DNA of 64,000 nucleotides from the NCBI RefSeq assembly GCF_014230085.1, contig NZ_JACHVB010000020.1, positions 62,001-126,000 on the forward strand, given 5' to 3'. Source of the DNA: Ruficoccus amylovorans (GTDB lineage Bacteria; Verrucomicrobiota; Verrucomicrobiia; Opitutales; Cerasicoccaceae). Position numbers and translations under genes: made by a program. The notes beneath the pieces were generated by a model. The model had not been told where the DNA came from. It worked only from the letters and a program-made list of their open reading frames with translations, and did not search any database. Of this stretch, positions 54,048 through 64,000 are shown piece by piece; the stretch's first letter is position 1, and each line of letters begins with the position of its first letter.

Positions 54048-54212
54048 ATGCGGCGTGCGTTTGCGAGTTTGAAGATTGCGAGTGTTACTTAGGGGTAGGA
54101 GGGCTAATCCTGGCCGGAATTGTTATCAGTTTCGGGCCTTTCTTCTAGGGAAGCTGCCCTGTTTGGGGATTTTTTACTTCATTCGTAAACACATTCGGCT
54201 ATAACCGCTCCC

Positions 54213-55115
54213 ATGTCCGTAAAGACCCCATTGCCGGAAATCTTCCGCCAACACTCCCCCGAGGGAATGAAACCCGAGCCGACCGGCGAGAAGCCCGTCC
54301 TGAAAAAGCTCCCGGGTATCCGCTCGGTGCTCTTTGATGTCTATGGCACGTTGTTTCAGTCCGGAGTCGGCGATATTTCGCTGGCCGAGGAAGACCGCGG
54401 CGCCAAGCGCGAGAAGCTGATCCGCGCCTCGATGAAGGACGCCGGCCTCCAGATGCTCGACCAGAAAACGCCCGTGGCGGAGCTTTTCCACGACACGATC
54501 CGCGCCGAGCAGGACATCCGTCGTGAGCAGGGAGTGGACTTCCCCGAAGTGGACATTCTCGGGGTTTGGGAAGATCTCATCGGCCAGCTCGAAGCCTACG
54601 AACTGATCCGGGGCCGCGCCAGCCGCGCCGCCCTGCGCACGGTTTCCGTGCTCTATGAGGCCAATGTCAACCCCGCCGCGCCCATGCCGGGCGCGGTTGA
54701 GGCCATCGAGGGCCTGCTGGACAAGCAGAAGAGCCTCGGCATCATTTCGAACGCCCAGTTCTACACGCCTCTGCTTTTTGAGGCGTTTCTGGAAGGTAGC
54801 CCGCACGATCTCGGCTTCGAGGAAATCCTCTGCATCTGGTCCTTCGAGCACACCGTGGCCAAGCCCTCGCCCAAGCTTTTCGAGGTGGCGGCAGAGCGAC
54901 TGCAGGCGCTCGACGGCATTGCTCCGGGCGAGACGCTCTTCATCGGCAACGACATGCGCAACGACATCGCCCCGGCGGCCAAGCTCGGTTTCAAGACCGC
55001 GCTCTTCGCCGGTGACAAGCGCTCTCTGCGCCTGCGCAAGGACGACGAAAGCTGCAAGGGCGTGAAGCCCGACCTTGTCATCACCGAGCTGGAGCAACTG
55101 CTGGAGTGTGTCTGA
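54213..55115 (+). CDS. HAD-family hydrolase with Asp-x-Tyr motif
   Basis: 300 aa. Motif I is SVLFDVYGTLFQS, with nucleophile Asp42; the residue two places on is Tyr rather than the Asp usual in phosphatases, as in haloacid dehalogenases. Motif II is LGIISNAQF, motif III KPSPKLFE and motif IV FIGNDMRNDIAPA. A long helical cap lies between residues 55 and 190. Its place after the GpgS-like and glycosyltransferase genes suggests a glucosyl-3-phosphoglycerate phosphatase, but the Tyr makes a plain phosphatase role less certain. A hairpin follows. Confidence 0.8.
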   Translation: MSVKTPLPEIFRQHSPEGMKPEPTGEKPVLKKLPGIRSVLFDVYGTLFQSGVGDISLAEEDRGAKREKLIRASMKDAGLQMLDQKTPVAELFHDTIRAEQDIRREQGVDFPEVDILGVWEDLIGQLEAYELIRGRASRAALRTVSVLYEANVNPAAPMPGAVEAIEGLLDKQKSLGIISNAQFYTPLLFEAFLEGSPHDLGFEEILCIWSFEHTVAKPSPKLFEVAAERLQALDGIAPGETLFIGNDMRNDIAPAAKLGFKTALFAGDKRSLRLRKDDESCKGVKPDLVITELEQLLECV

Positions 55116-55168
55116 GCCTCGCCTGTAGTGGCGGAGCATGACAGCTGCGAATGTTTTAGATACTAGCA

Positions 55169-55200
55169 AAGCCCGGTCGCTGCAAGTCAGCACCGGGCTT
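55169..55200 (+). terminator. Terminator-like hairpin after the HAD gene
   Basis: AAGCCCGGT (55169-55177) pairs with ACCGGGCTT (55192-55200) and an inner GCTG with CAGC, loop CAAGT. Only two T end the stem, so it may act on either strand or as an RNA end. Confidence 0.6.
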
Positions 55201-55422
55201 GGTCGTGCGGCCTGGGTGTGCCCCAAAGGATTTGGTTAAGGGTACAGTAGTGCGGTGTTAGCCAAGTTCTTAACAAATGTTAATGGCCACAAAAAGGCAC
55301 AAGAAGCACAAAAAACTTTGTGGATACAGAGATCGCTCTGTGTCTTTGCGCCTCTGCGGTGAAAATATTTTTATCAGGAACTAAGCTAATGTGCGGTTAC
55401 CGGAGTTTGCTGCATATTTTTT

Positions 55423-55532
55423 GGGGACTATGCGCCCCCAAGCCCCGCAGCAGGCATAGCCTGCACTTTCGATGCTGCCGCATCGCGTCAGGGATTGTTG
55501 CTTTTAGCTTGGCTAAAAGCAACAATCCCTGA
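55423..55532. repeat. Array of four hairpins, last with a perfect 21-bp stem
   Basis: GGGG-N8-CCCC (55423-55438), GCAGGC-ATA-GCCTGC (55450-55464), GATGC-TGCC-GCATC (55471-55484) and the stem that starts TCAGGGATTGTTGCTTTTAG (55488-55508), loop TTG, with its exact reverse complement at 55512-55532. The last stem is perfect over 21 bp. Possible roles: structured RNA, REP-like mobile unit or bidirectional terminator. Confidence 0.7.
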
Positions 55533-55602
55533 GGAACATCCAAACTGGGTTGCACCCCAAAACTTATGCGAGGAACTTAGCTCGCAGCACACTAACGGGA
55601 TA

Positions 55603-56928
55603 CTAGGTCCGGATAAAGGGGCCGGCGGCGGGATCGACGGACTCGCGGGTGTTGATGACGGCCCCGGTAGGCTGGGCCAGCGGGCCGTTGAGAAGCGGAT
55701 CGTCGGTGTCGTGCATCCAGTTTTCCAGCCGCTGGTTCATTTCCGTCAGGATGTCGGCACAGGCCGGGTCATGGGCGAGATTGCGGCTCTCGTTGGGGTC
55801 GAGGAGCAGGTCGTAGAGCTGGATTTCTTCGCGCGGGGTCTCGCCCCAGCCGGTTTTAAGCAGGAGCGCCTTGGAGGGGCTCTGGTCGATGTTCGAGAGC
55901 GGGCGGCGCAGGTCCTGATCGAAGAGGCGGATCAAGTTATAGCGCTGGGTGCGTACGGAGCGCATGGGCTCGCTGGCGGCGTGAAAACTGACTTCGCTGA
56001 AAAGGTCTTCGCGGATCTCGGGCGCGGAGCCTTCGAAAAGCGGGCGCATGCTGAAGCCCTCCAGGTGCTCAGGGGCGGGGAGCCCGAGCAGGTCGCAGAC
56101 GGTCGGGTAAACATCCAAGTGCGAAACCAGCGCGTCCACCGCCTGGCCGGAGGCGGGGTTGCCGGGGTAGTCCATCATCAGGGTGACGCCCGTCCCGTGT
56201 GCGGTGAGGTTGCACTTCATACGGGGGAAGGCGATCCCGTGGTCCGTCGTGATGATGACGAGGCTGTTCTTGTCGAGGCCGTGTTGCCGGATCGCGTCGA
56301 GGACGCGCCCGATGCAGGTGTCTGAGTGCGCGACGGCGTGGCGGTACTCGGCCATGTCCTTGCGGATTTCCGGCGTGTCCGGTAACGGGTCGGGCGGTTT
56401 AACATAGGCCTCGGGCTCCAGTTCCGGGTCCACCGGGTCGAAAGGCCGATGCGGGAAAAACAGCCCGAAGGAAAGGAAAAAGGGTCGCTCGTGCTGCTGG
56501 TTTAGGAAATCGAGCGCGTGTTGCGTCCAACCCCGGTCGGTGGCGGCAAGGGTGTCGAGATTTTCCTCGTGGACAATTTCGTAGGGCATCTGCTCGGGGG
56601 CGCTGTGGAACTCGTGCTGGATGCCGCAGAGCGCGGTGAGGAAGCCCTGTCCCCGGAGGTAGGCGGCCAGGTGGTGTTCGGGGTGGGTGAACTTGAATCC
56701 CCGGTGTGCCAGGCCGAGCATGCCGGACTCGTGCGGGGTGACGCCGGTCAGCAACCCGGCGCGGCTGGGGGAGCAGGTCGGGCCACAGCAGTGGGCCTGC
56801 CGGAAAAGCGTCCCGTGGCGGGCGAAGGCCTGCAGGTTTGGCGTGGACACCTGATGCCCATAGGGCGAGATGTAGCGCCCCATGTCGTGGGTGTGGATGT
56901 AGATGACGTTGCGGATCGGGTGGGACAT
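55603..56928 (-). CDS. Sulfatase (type I, cytoplasmic)
   Basis: 441 aa. It starts NVIYIHTHDMGRYISPYG (metal site) and has the formylglycine motif Cys52-Ser-Pro-Ser-Arg56 in CGPTCSPSRAGLLTG, HRPFDPVD, and ITTDHGIAFPRMKCNL. The pattern HDMGRYxSPYG is close to heparan N-sulfatase-like enzymes. No signal peptide is present, so it acts in the cytoplasm, or the true start was missed. Activation would need a formylglycine-generating enzyme encoded elsewhere. Its substrate would be a sulfated sugar such as an N-sulfo-hexosamine or a marine polysaccharide fragment. Confidence 0.92.
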   Translation of the reverse strand: MSHPIRNVIYIHTHDMGRYISPYGHQVSTPNLQAFARHGTLFRQAHCCGPTCSPSRAGLLTGVTPHESGMLGLAHRGFKFTHPEHHLAAYLRGQGFLTALCGIQHEFHSAPEQMPYEIVHEENLDTLAATDRGWTQHALDFLNQQHERPFFLSFGLFFPHRPFDPVDPELEPEAYVKPPDPLPDTPEIRKDMAEYRHAVAHSDTCIGRVLDAIRQHGLDKNSLVIITTDHGIAFPRMKCNLTAHGTGVTLMMDYPGNPASGQAVDALVSHLDVYPTVCDLLGLPAPEHLEGFSMRPLFEGSAPEIREDLFSEVSFHAASEPMRSVRTQRYNLIRLFDQDLRRPLSNIDQSPSKALLLKTGWGETPREEIQLYDLLLDPNESRNLAHDPACADILTEMNQRLENWMHDTDDPLLNGPLAQPTGAVINTRESVDPAAGPFIRT

Positions 56929-57187
56929 GACAGGGTCGAGTCTGAAGTCAAAAATAGCTCCTAGCCGCTAGCTGCGCGGGATCGGTGAAGTATGCGCGTT
57001 CTCGCCCGGTGGTGTCGAGTCATCTGTCGGTTAAAATGAACCGCGTTGTCGGGAAACTGATTTGCGCGGAAGCTTGGCAAGCGCGAGGGAGAGGGCAGCG
57101 AAGCACGCGCGGACGGGGAAGGAATCCACCCGCAGGGCGAGTTTAGGCTTTTCGCGGCGGGGTTTTCGGCATGGACTGTCGGGCTCC

Positions 57188-59146
<1,959 letters not shown>

Positions 59147-59355
59147 CCGTTGGATGCTTTATGGTATAGCCTCCGGTGCATGAAAAGTGGCCTTATGTAT
59201 GAAATATAATCGTCGTGGCGTTCGTTTATGCACCTGTTCCTTCGCTCGCTAAGTCTGCGTGAGAAAGGGATTTGCTATATAAATTGACAAACTTGATAAA
59301 AAAACTTGCTTGTGGCTCAAGCATCGTCATTTTCAGTTCTTTCCCGATTTTTTGA

Positions 59356-59429
<74 letters not shown>

Positions 59430-59561
59430 TTTATTTTCAGGCCCGGTGGAATGCTGGGTCTTTATTCCTGCGAGGGGCTTAATCGTATTCCTTGCGGGCC
59501 GTTCACCGGGATATTCTCTCGCTTTTCAAGCCGTCGTTTCATCCGTTAATTCGCTTTCATG

Positions 59562-59598
59562 TTGACATGGATTCTGAGTTTATTTACAGGAGTAAATA
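59562..59598 (+). promoter_or_regulatory. Variant promoter-operator module before the PilX-like gene
   Basis: TTGACA (59562-59567), 16 nt, then TTACAGGAGTAA (59584-59595), inside the wider inverted repeat TTTAC-N4-GTAAA. It keeps the outer half-sites of TTACWCGWGTAA but has GG in place of the CG centre. It lies 67 bp before the first ATG of the downstream gene. Confidence 0.5.
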
Positions 59599-59662
59599 AA
59601 GACGGGCATTAGGCCTGACTTCCACCCCTCATTGAGCTTATTTACAAACTGTATCCCCTGAC

Positions 59663-62600
59663 ATGCCCCATGTATCCCATCACGCCGAATGGCGAGACAT
59701 GCCTCGCAGAAACACGCGCTGTGGTTTTGCGCTTATCATCTCGCTCACGTTGATGGCCTTCATTTTTCTGCTGCTTGTCAGTGTGGCCACGCTGACGAAA
59801 GTCGAAACGTCATCTGTCGCCATTACGCAAGTTCAGACGCAAGCCCGCCAGAATGCTCTTTTTGCGATGGAAATGGCTATGGCGGAGCTTCAACGCGCGG
59901 CGGGCCCCGACCAGCGTAGCACCGCCAGCGCGGCACTCGGTGAGGCCGACACGCAAAACGGTGGCAGCACGGCTCACCGGACCGTCCAGAACGGATTAAC
60001 CGAGGCTCGCAACGGTGCTCGCCACTGGACCGGTGTTTGGGGGAACAAGGATGTCGGCGAACGCATTTATACGGCGACACCGGCTCCCATTTTACTCAAC
60101 TGGCTGGTCAGCGGGAACGAAGGGGCGGCCTTTTCCGTTGCCGCACAAGGAAACGTCGTTTCGTCCGCCATCACCGCCGGCGACGGCTCGATTTTTGCTC
60201 CCGATAACGGCTCCATTCCGGCATCCCTCGATCTCGGCGCGCTTTCGGTTGACGAGGAGTGGGCGCTGCTGGTGGGGCCGGGCAGTGTCAGCGACGAACA
60301 GGACTATGTGGTCGCCCCTCAGGTTCATCTGGACGAGACCAACAGCTATGCCTGGTGGGTCGGAGACGAAGGTATCAAGGCTGATTTTGGCGCGTACAAG
60401 CCCTATGCCGGAACTGCGGTGGACAATACGACGCTGGATGGCCGGTATTGGCTCAGCCTCGCCCAGCGCAATGGAGTGGAGTTGATGACTGGCTTCGAAA
60501 ATTACCCGCTCCTGCTGGATGAGGATAATATCGCGCAGGTGGAGAATGTCTTGCAGCGCGATCAGGTGCGCCTGTCCGTCCCCACTGTCAGTGAGCAGCA
60601 AATGAAAGCGCGTTTTCACGATCTGACGGCGTCCGCCTGGGGCGTTCTGGCAGACAACCGCAATGGCGGACTGCGGCGAGACCTCACCGGGCATCTTCAT
60701 GGGGGCACCCTTACCGGCAAAGTGATTCCCACGCTCACCTACAGCGAGGACGCCGCCTTGCGCAACGAGATCAACTCCTTGAGCAACCCGCGCTGGGAGC
60801 AGTTGAAGTCTTTTTGGGACCAGGTTGCGTCGGTCGCCGAAACGGGCTATGTCGATGTGGGCTCGACCGTCGGTGATGCCAATGTTCACCATGTCACGCC
60901 CGTTCTGGTGCAGCTTCGCGTCCTGGTGCGCCTGAGGGTAGCTCCGGCAGCGAATGATACCGAACCCAGGCAGGTCTTTATGGGCGTGGCCCCCATTGTT
61001 GTATTGGGGAATCCCTACAATGTCCCGTTGCGTTCCGATGGGGTGGATTTCCGCTACCACCCGCGAGGTGGACGCAGTGAAATCTCCGAGGAGACTCAGA
61101 TCGAGATGAGCCTGATCGGCCCGGGCGGTGTCATCGGAGCCCCCATGCGTTACCTCAAGCGCTATAACGATTCTCCCGCTGATCGGTCGCTGCTGGGCAA
61201 TATCACCATGCGAACCGGTGCCTTTACAATCCAACCCGGAGAGCTTGCTGTATTTTCCCTGGGCGCGAACACCATTGCGGGCGGAAACGGCGTGGTTGTC
61301 GTGGGAATGCAGGAGGGAGTGGCCGGGCTGGACCCGGACTGCGCCATCGAACTGCCGATCGGCTATATCCAGCCCGGAGATTTTAACGACGAGACCGTTT
61401 CCACCAAGACCTGGGAAATAAAGACCGATCTGCCGAGCGGCAACTGGGGACGCTTCGCGTTCTCCATGTACCCGACTGGGCACGGTGATGCGGATGATCC
61501 GCTTGACGAACGGCCGCTTCAGAGAATTGAGCAGGTGGATTTGGAAGGCACGGCGACAGACCTGGTCTTTACCGCTCCAAAACTGGCCGATACCAGCGTG
61601 GCCGCGGCCACCGAAGAGGAGGCGTTCGCGAACTCTTATTTCCGTCCGTACTTCGCCCGGACGCACCATCTGGTCATGCCGGGTGCGCAGCAGGGGCGGC
61701 AGCGCATTTATGCCAACTACAATCTGCGGGCCCAACTGTGGCGACGCCCGTTGCGTGATGACCGGGCCAATGCCATCCAGTCCAATCCCTTGATTAATAT
61801 CCAGTATCCCGCTGCACTGGGTGACGCCGCCATCGCGTTTTTCGGGGCGGACCTCCCGCCGCGCTGGGGCCGGGATATCGACAGCTCCGGGACTGACAAG
61901 GTCGTGTTGTTTGACATGATTCAGGCCGACGACAGCGACTCGCCTCTACTCTCCATGGCCGATTTCAGCCATGCCAACCTGACCTTTATCCTGAATGCCT
62001 CACTGCCCTTGCTGGGACAGAGTGCCGCCAATATTCGTAACATGTCAGTCGGGGAACAGGGCGGTTACAGTGTCGGCAACTCATGGGCAAATCCCTACCT
62101 CTCACCGCAGTACACGGCCGCGGGCTCTTCCTATACGATGTCGGATGGGACGAGGCTTTGGGAGAGTTCGCAGGATACCTCATATTTGCTGAATTGCGCG
62201 CTGTTTGACGGGTACTTCTTCTCGACTGTCCCCCAGTCAGAGGGGGCTGTCCTGCCGGACTATCTTCCCAACGGGCGGCTCCAGCCCTTGACGGAGGACA
62301 TGAGCCTCCTGCAGGACCCCGACGAAGTCGCGGCCCATATGATGATCCGCGGAGCTTTTAACGTAAACTCCGTTTCTGTGCAGGCCTGGAAAGCTGTACT
62401 GGCTGCGACACGACTGGGCCTGGACGAAAGCCCGTACGCACGCTCGCTTTATCAGCCCGGCGGAACGAATGGCAATGACGGGGATCTGGAGGATATTTAC
62501 TCGGGCTATCGCAGCCTGAGTGACGAGCAGATTGCGGCCCTGGCCGAGGTCATGGTCAGCGAAGTCCGTCAACGCGGCCCTTTTACCTCGTTGGCCCATT

Positions 62601-63070
62601 TCCTCAACCGCTCGCTGCAGGGGAACGGTGCGCTTATTCAAAAAGGCGCAATCCAAAGTGCGCTCGACCGCGCCACTGTCGATGGGGTTGCCCTCAACGA
62701 TCCCGCGCGCTTTGACGAAAACAACACCCCGACCACCGCCGACTCGGCCGCCTATCCGAATGTGAACGCGGCGCTGGGCGCGCAGGCGGCCGGGGCGCCA
62801 GGCTGGTTAACGCAGGCCGACCTGCTAAAAGTGCTCGGCCCGATCCTCAGCGCCCGTTCCGACACCTTCACGATCCGGGCCTACGGTGAAGTCCGAAATC
62901 CTCTTACGGGCGCTGTTGAGGCCGCCCAATGGTGCGAAGCGCTTGTGCAGCGCACCCCGGTTCCGGTCAATCCATCGACTGCCAACGCCAACGAGCCGGC
63001 TGATAAAAACGATCTCGGACGGCGTTTCAAGATTGTTGCCTTCCGATGGCTGGATGCTGATTCCGTCTGA
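59663..63070 (+). CDS. Giant PilX-like/Verru_Chthon-type exported protein
   Basis: 1135 aa from ATG 59663; ATG 59699 is equally likely because it leaves a compact prepilin-like leader, RRNTRCGFALIISLTLMAFI, with a basic stretch, Gly-Phe and a long hydrophobic helix. The rest is soluble, Ser/Asn/Gly-rich, with segments such as YAWWVGDEGIKADFG and FTSLAHFLNRSL that recur in PilX-type and general-secretion minor pseudopilins of Verrucomicrobia (Verru_Chthon cassette protein A type). It may be assembled in a pilus-like or secretion machine at the surface. It is followed 26 bp later by an exported partner. Exact function unknown. Confidence 0.75.
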   Translation: MPHVSHHAEWRDMPRRNTRCGFALIISLTLMAFIFLLLVSVATLTKVETSSVAITQVQTQARQNALFAMEMAMAELQRAAGPDQRSTASAALGEADTQNGGSTAHRTVQNGLTEARNGARHWTGVWGNKDVGERIYTATPAPILLNWLVSGNEGAAFSVAAQGNVVSSAITAGDGSIFAPDNGSIPASLDLGALSVDEEWALLVGPGSVSDEQDYVVAPQVHLDETNSYAWWVGDEGIKADFGAYKPYAGTAVDNTTLDGRYWLSLAQRNGVELMTGFENYPLLLDEDNIAQVENVLQRDQVRLSVPTVSEQQMKARFHDLTASAWGVLADNRNGGLRRDLTGHLHGGTLTGKVIPTLTYSEDAALRNEINSLSNPRWEQLKSFWDQVASVAETGYVDVGSTVGDANVHHVTPVLVQLRVLVRLRVAPAANDTEPRQVFMGVAPIVVLGNPYNVPLRSDGVDFRYHPRGGRSEISEETQIEMSLIGPGGVIGAPMRYLKRYNDSPADRSLLGNITMRTGAFTIQPGELAVFSLGANTIAGGNGVVVVGMQEGVAGLDPDCAIELPIGYIQPGDFNDETVSTKTWEIKTDLPSGNWGRFAFSMYPTGHGDADDPLDERPLQRIEQVDLEGTATDLVFTAPKLADTSVAAATEEEAFANSYFRPYFARTHHLVMPGAQQGRQRIYANYNLRAQLWRRPLRDDRANAIQSNPLINIQYPAALGDAAIAFFGADLPPRWGRDIDSSGTDKVVLFDMIQADDSDSPLLSMADFSHANLTFILNASLPLLGQSAANIRNMSVGEQGGYSVGNSWANPYLSPQYTAAGSSYTMSDGTRLWESSQDTSYLLNCALFDGYFFSTVPQSEGAVLPDYLPNGRLQPLTEDMSLLQDPDEVAAHMMIRGAFNVNSVSVQAWKAVLAATRLGLDESPYARSLYQPGGTNGNDGDLEDIYSGYRSLSDEQIAALAEVMVSEVRQRGPFTSLAHFLNRSLQGNGALIQKGAIQSALDRATVDGVALNDPARFDENNTPTTADSAAYPNVNAALGAQAAGAPGWLTQADLLKVLGPILSARSDTFTIRAYGEVRNPLTGAVEAAQWCEALVQRTPVPVNPSTANANEPADKNDLGRRFKIVAFRWLDADSV

Positions 63071-63096
63071 GCCGCTTACCCTGATTCTGACCCTCC

Positions 63097-63864
63097 ATGC
63101 GATCAATCTTCTCTATGCTTTTTACTCACCCTTCGGCACGTTTGGTCAGCGCGCTCACGCTTGTTGCCATGATGTCGTTGACATATTCCTGCCTTGGGGA
63201 GGGGACACCACCGCAAGGCCAGGTGAGTGTAAAATACTCCGTGCTCTTTTTTGGCCCGGACGCGGTTCGACTGGCCTGCCAGTCCTCCGATGGAGATTGG
63301 TCAATTATCGAAGCCCCTCCATTCGAGAGGTCCACGTTTTACACCTACAAGGGGCCTCCGCAGATCGCGTTTTACTCCCCCGCGATCATGGACGGAGCTG
63401 GCACCCAAACTCCAGAGCCGCCGTTGGCTAATGTCCGGCTGCCTGATGGGATTCGGCAGGTCCTGTTACTCCTTTTTCCGGCGGCTAACGGTGGCTATCA
63501 CGCCCTTGCCATTAACGATGATGAGGCCGGCTTTCCTGCCGGACAAGCCCGTGTCTTCAACGCCACATCAAGACCGTTGGCGGTTCGTGCCGCGGGCAAG
63601 CCCGTATTGTTGGCACCGGGGCAGCAGACGTTTCTCAGCGGTAACGGCACAAACATTATCCTCCAGGTAGCCGAAGAGGAGGGCGGGGAGTGGAGATTGA
63701 GCAAAAGCTCTCTTTTCGGGCTGAAGGCCAGAACCCGGCGCAGCATCTTTCTTGTCGATAGTTCCGCCTCCAGGTTTCAGATCAATACGCTCGGCGGCGC
63801 TGCCACCGAAAGCCGCACTCTGCAGTTGCTTTCGTTCGTTAATGACAGGGCATCCGGCAGCTAG
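63097..63864 (+). CDS. Exported protein downstream of the PilX-like gene
   Basis: 255 aa. Residues 8-32 form a signal peptide (ARLVSALTLVAMMSLTYSC), with a Cys at the end that could be lipidated although the lipobox is poor. The body is beta-rich (VSVKYSVLFFGPDAVRLAC, RVFNATSRPLAVRAAGKPVLLAPGQ, NIILQVAEEEGGEWRL). I recognise no catalytic motif. Similar small proteins follow PilX-like genes in Verrucomicrobia, so it probably works with the upstream product at the cell surface. It is 26 bp after that gene. Confidence 0.7.
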   Translation: MRSIFSMLFTHPSARLVSALTLVAMMSLTYSCLGEGTPPQGQVSVKYSVLFFGPDAVRLACQSSDGDWSIIEAPPFERSTFYTYKGPPQIAFYSPAIMDGAGTQTPEPPLANVRLPDGIRQVLLLLFPAANGGYHALAINDDEAGFPAGQARVFNATSRPLAVRAAGKPVLLAPGQQTFLSGNGTNIILQVAEEEGGEWRLSKSSLFGLKARTRRSIFLVDSSASRFQINTLGGAATESRTLQLLSFVNDRASGS

Positions 63865-63903
63865 GAGTATTCACGCCACTTCGCCTATTTCTGGAAATAT
63901 TAT

Positions 63904-63940
63904 TTGACAACCAGACACCTTCAATTACTCGTGTAAATTA
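63904..63940 (+). promoter_or_regulatory. Promoter-operator module at the right edge
   Basis: TTGACA (63904-63909), 15 nt, then TTACTCGTGTAA (63925-63936) and ATTA: the same box, spacing and 16-base core as at 4826 and (with TTGACT) 12892. The gene it controls starts at or beyond the edge. Confidence 0.75.
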
Positions 63941-63972
63941 AATAAGCCATAGAATCGGCGTACAGGTCGAAC

Positions 63973-64000
63973 ATGTTGCAAAGATGGACGGTATTTGTGT
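63973..64000 (+). CDS. Possible start of a gene cut by the right edge
   Basis: ATG 63973 is preceded by AGGTCG at about 6 nt and begins MLQRWTVFV, which could open a signal peptide or membrane segment. It stands 36 nt after the operator. Only nine codons are visible, so the call rests on context. Confidence 0.3.

Larger units (their letters stand above)
55116..55602. other. Intergenic region full of hairpins and repeats
   Basis: No gene is supported. From left to right it holds a terminator-like hairpin (55169-55200), an inverted pair of CACAAAG-family repeats (about 55274-55306 and 55336-55368), and a run of four hairpins (55423-55532). Confidence 0.6.

Noticed and set aside
60092-61735. 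547-aa minus-strand frame inside the PilX-like gene
   Set aside because: Antisense to a gene with signal peptide, promoter and downstream partner; no recognisable domain.

Overview
The window is GC-rich bacterial DNA that most resembles a Verrucomicrobiota genome, probably of the Opitutales/Puniceicoccales kind. The signs are a PEP-CTERM protein together with an exosortase, abundant sulfatase and alpha-L-rhamnosidase genes, a short glutamyl-tRNA reductase without the dimerisation domain (as in Chlamydia), a ferrochelatase with a Cys-rich insertion, a very large PilX-like protein and many dispersed intergenic repeats. The taxon is an inference from gene content; no rRNA gene is present.

Layout. 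1-4.8 kb: the start of a Tat-type sulfatase gene, tRNA-Leu and two membrane sensor kinases. 4.8-17.2 kb: a polysaccharide-use region with a PEP-CTERM surface protein, a GH78 rhamnosidase, an esterase/SASA operon, a LacI-family regulator, a second GH78-like protein and a sodium/solute symporter. Its promoters share a palindrome, TTACWCGWGTAA, placed 15-16 nt after a TTGAC box. The same module returns at 59.6 and 63.9 kb, in front of a giant PilX-like gene and at the right edge. 17.3-33.2 kb: housekeeping genes (DUF192 lipoprotein, M24 peptidase, GmhB-like phosphatase, argS, thymidine phosphorylase-like, lexA, nrdD/nrdG, a glycosyltransferase, a phasin-like protein with a UbiB kinase). 33.3-45 kb: haem genes (hemA, hemX/ccsA-like, hemH), a thioredoxin-like lipoprotein, an O-antigen ligase-like protein, a hydroxylase, an EVE protein, a likely two-gene route for the last steps of tRNA mnm5(s2)U synthesis, and the exosortase. 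45-55 kb: an ADP-ribosylglycohydrolase-like protein and a cluster centred on glucosylglycerate (GH13_18 phosphorylase, GpgS-like synthase, two GT4 glycosyltransferases, an M20-like protein and a HAD hydrolase). 55-64 kb: a second sulfatase, an ABC-F ATPase, tRNA-Pro and the PilX-like gene with a partner.

How it fits together. The LacI protein lies between two copies of the palindrome and is the natural candidate to control import and breakdown of a rhamnose-containing, acetylated polysaccharide. The PEP-CTERM protein under the same signal would be sorted by the exosortase encoded 38 kb away. The 46-55 kb cluster has the parts to make glucosylglycerate and to recover it by phosphorolysis.

The most unusual structure is in the intergenic DNA. 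A family of CACAGAG/CACAAAG repeats occurs about ten times, three times as inverted pairs. One pair (36 bp, 34 identical) encloses exactly one AT-rich gene for a secreted protein at 51.7-52.6 kb. One (47/48 bp) encloses 146 bp of non-coding DNA at 29.3-29.5 kb. Near the third, at 55.4-55.5 kb, four hairpins lie in a row, the last with a perfect 21-bp stem.

Starts were chosen from signal peptides, family N-termini and ribosome binding sites, and many differ from the longest possible reading frame. No database search was possible; family names come from motifs seen in the translations.
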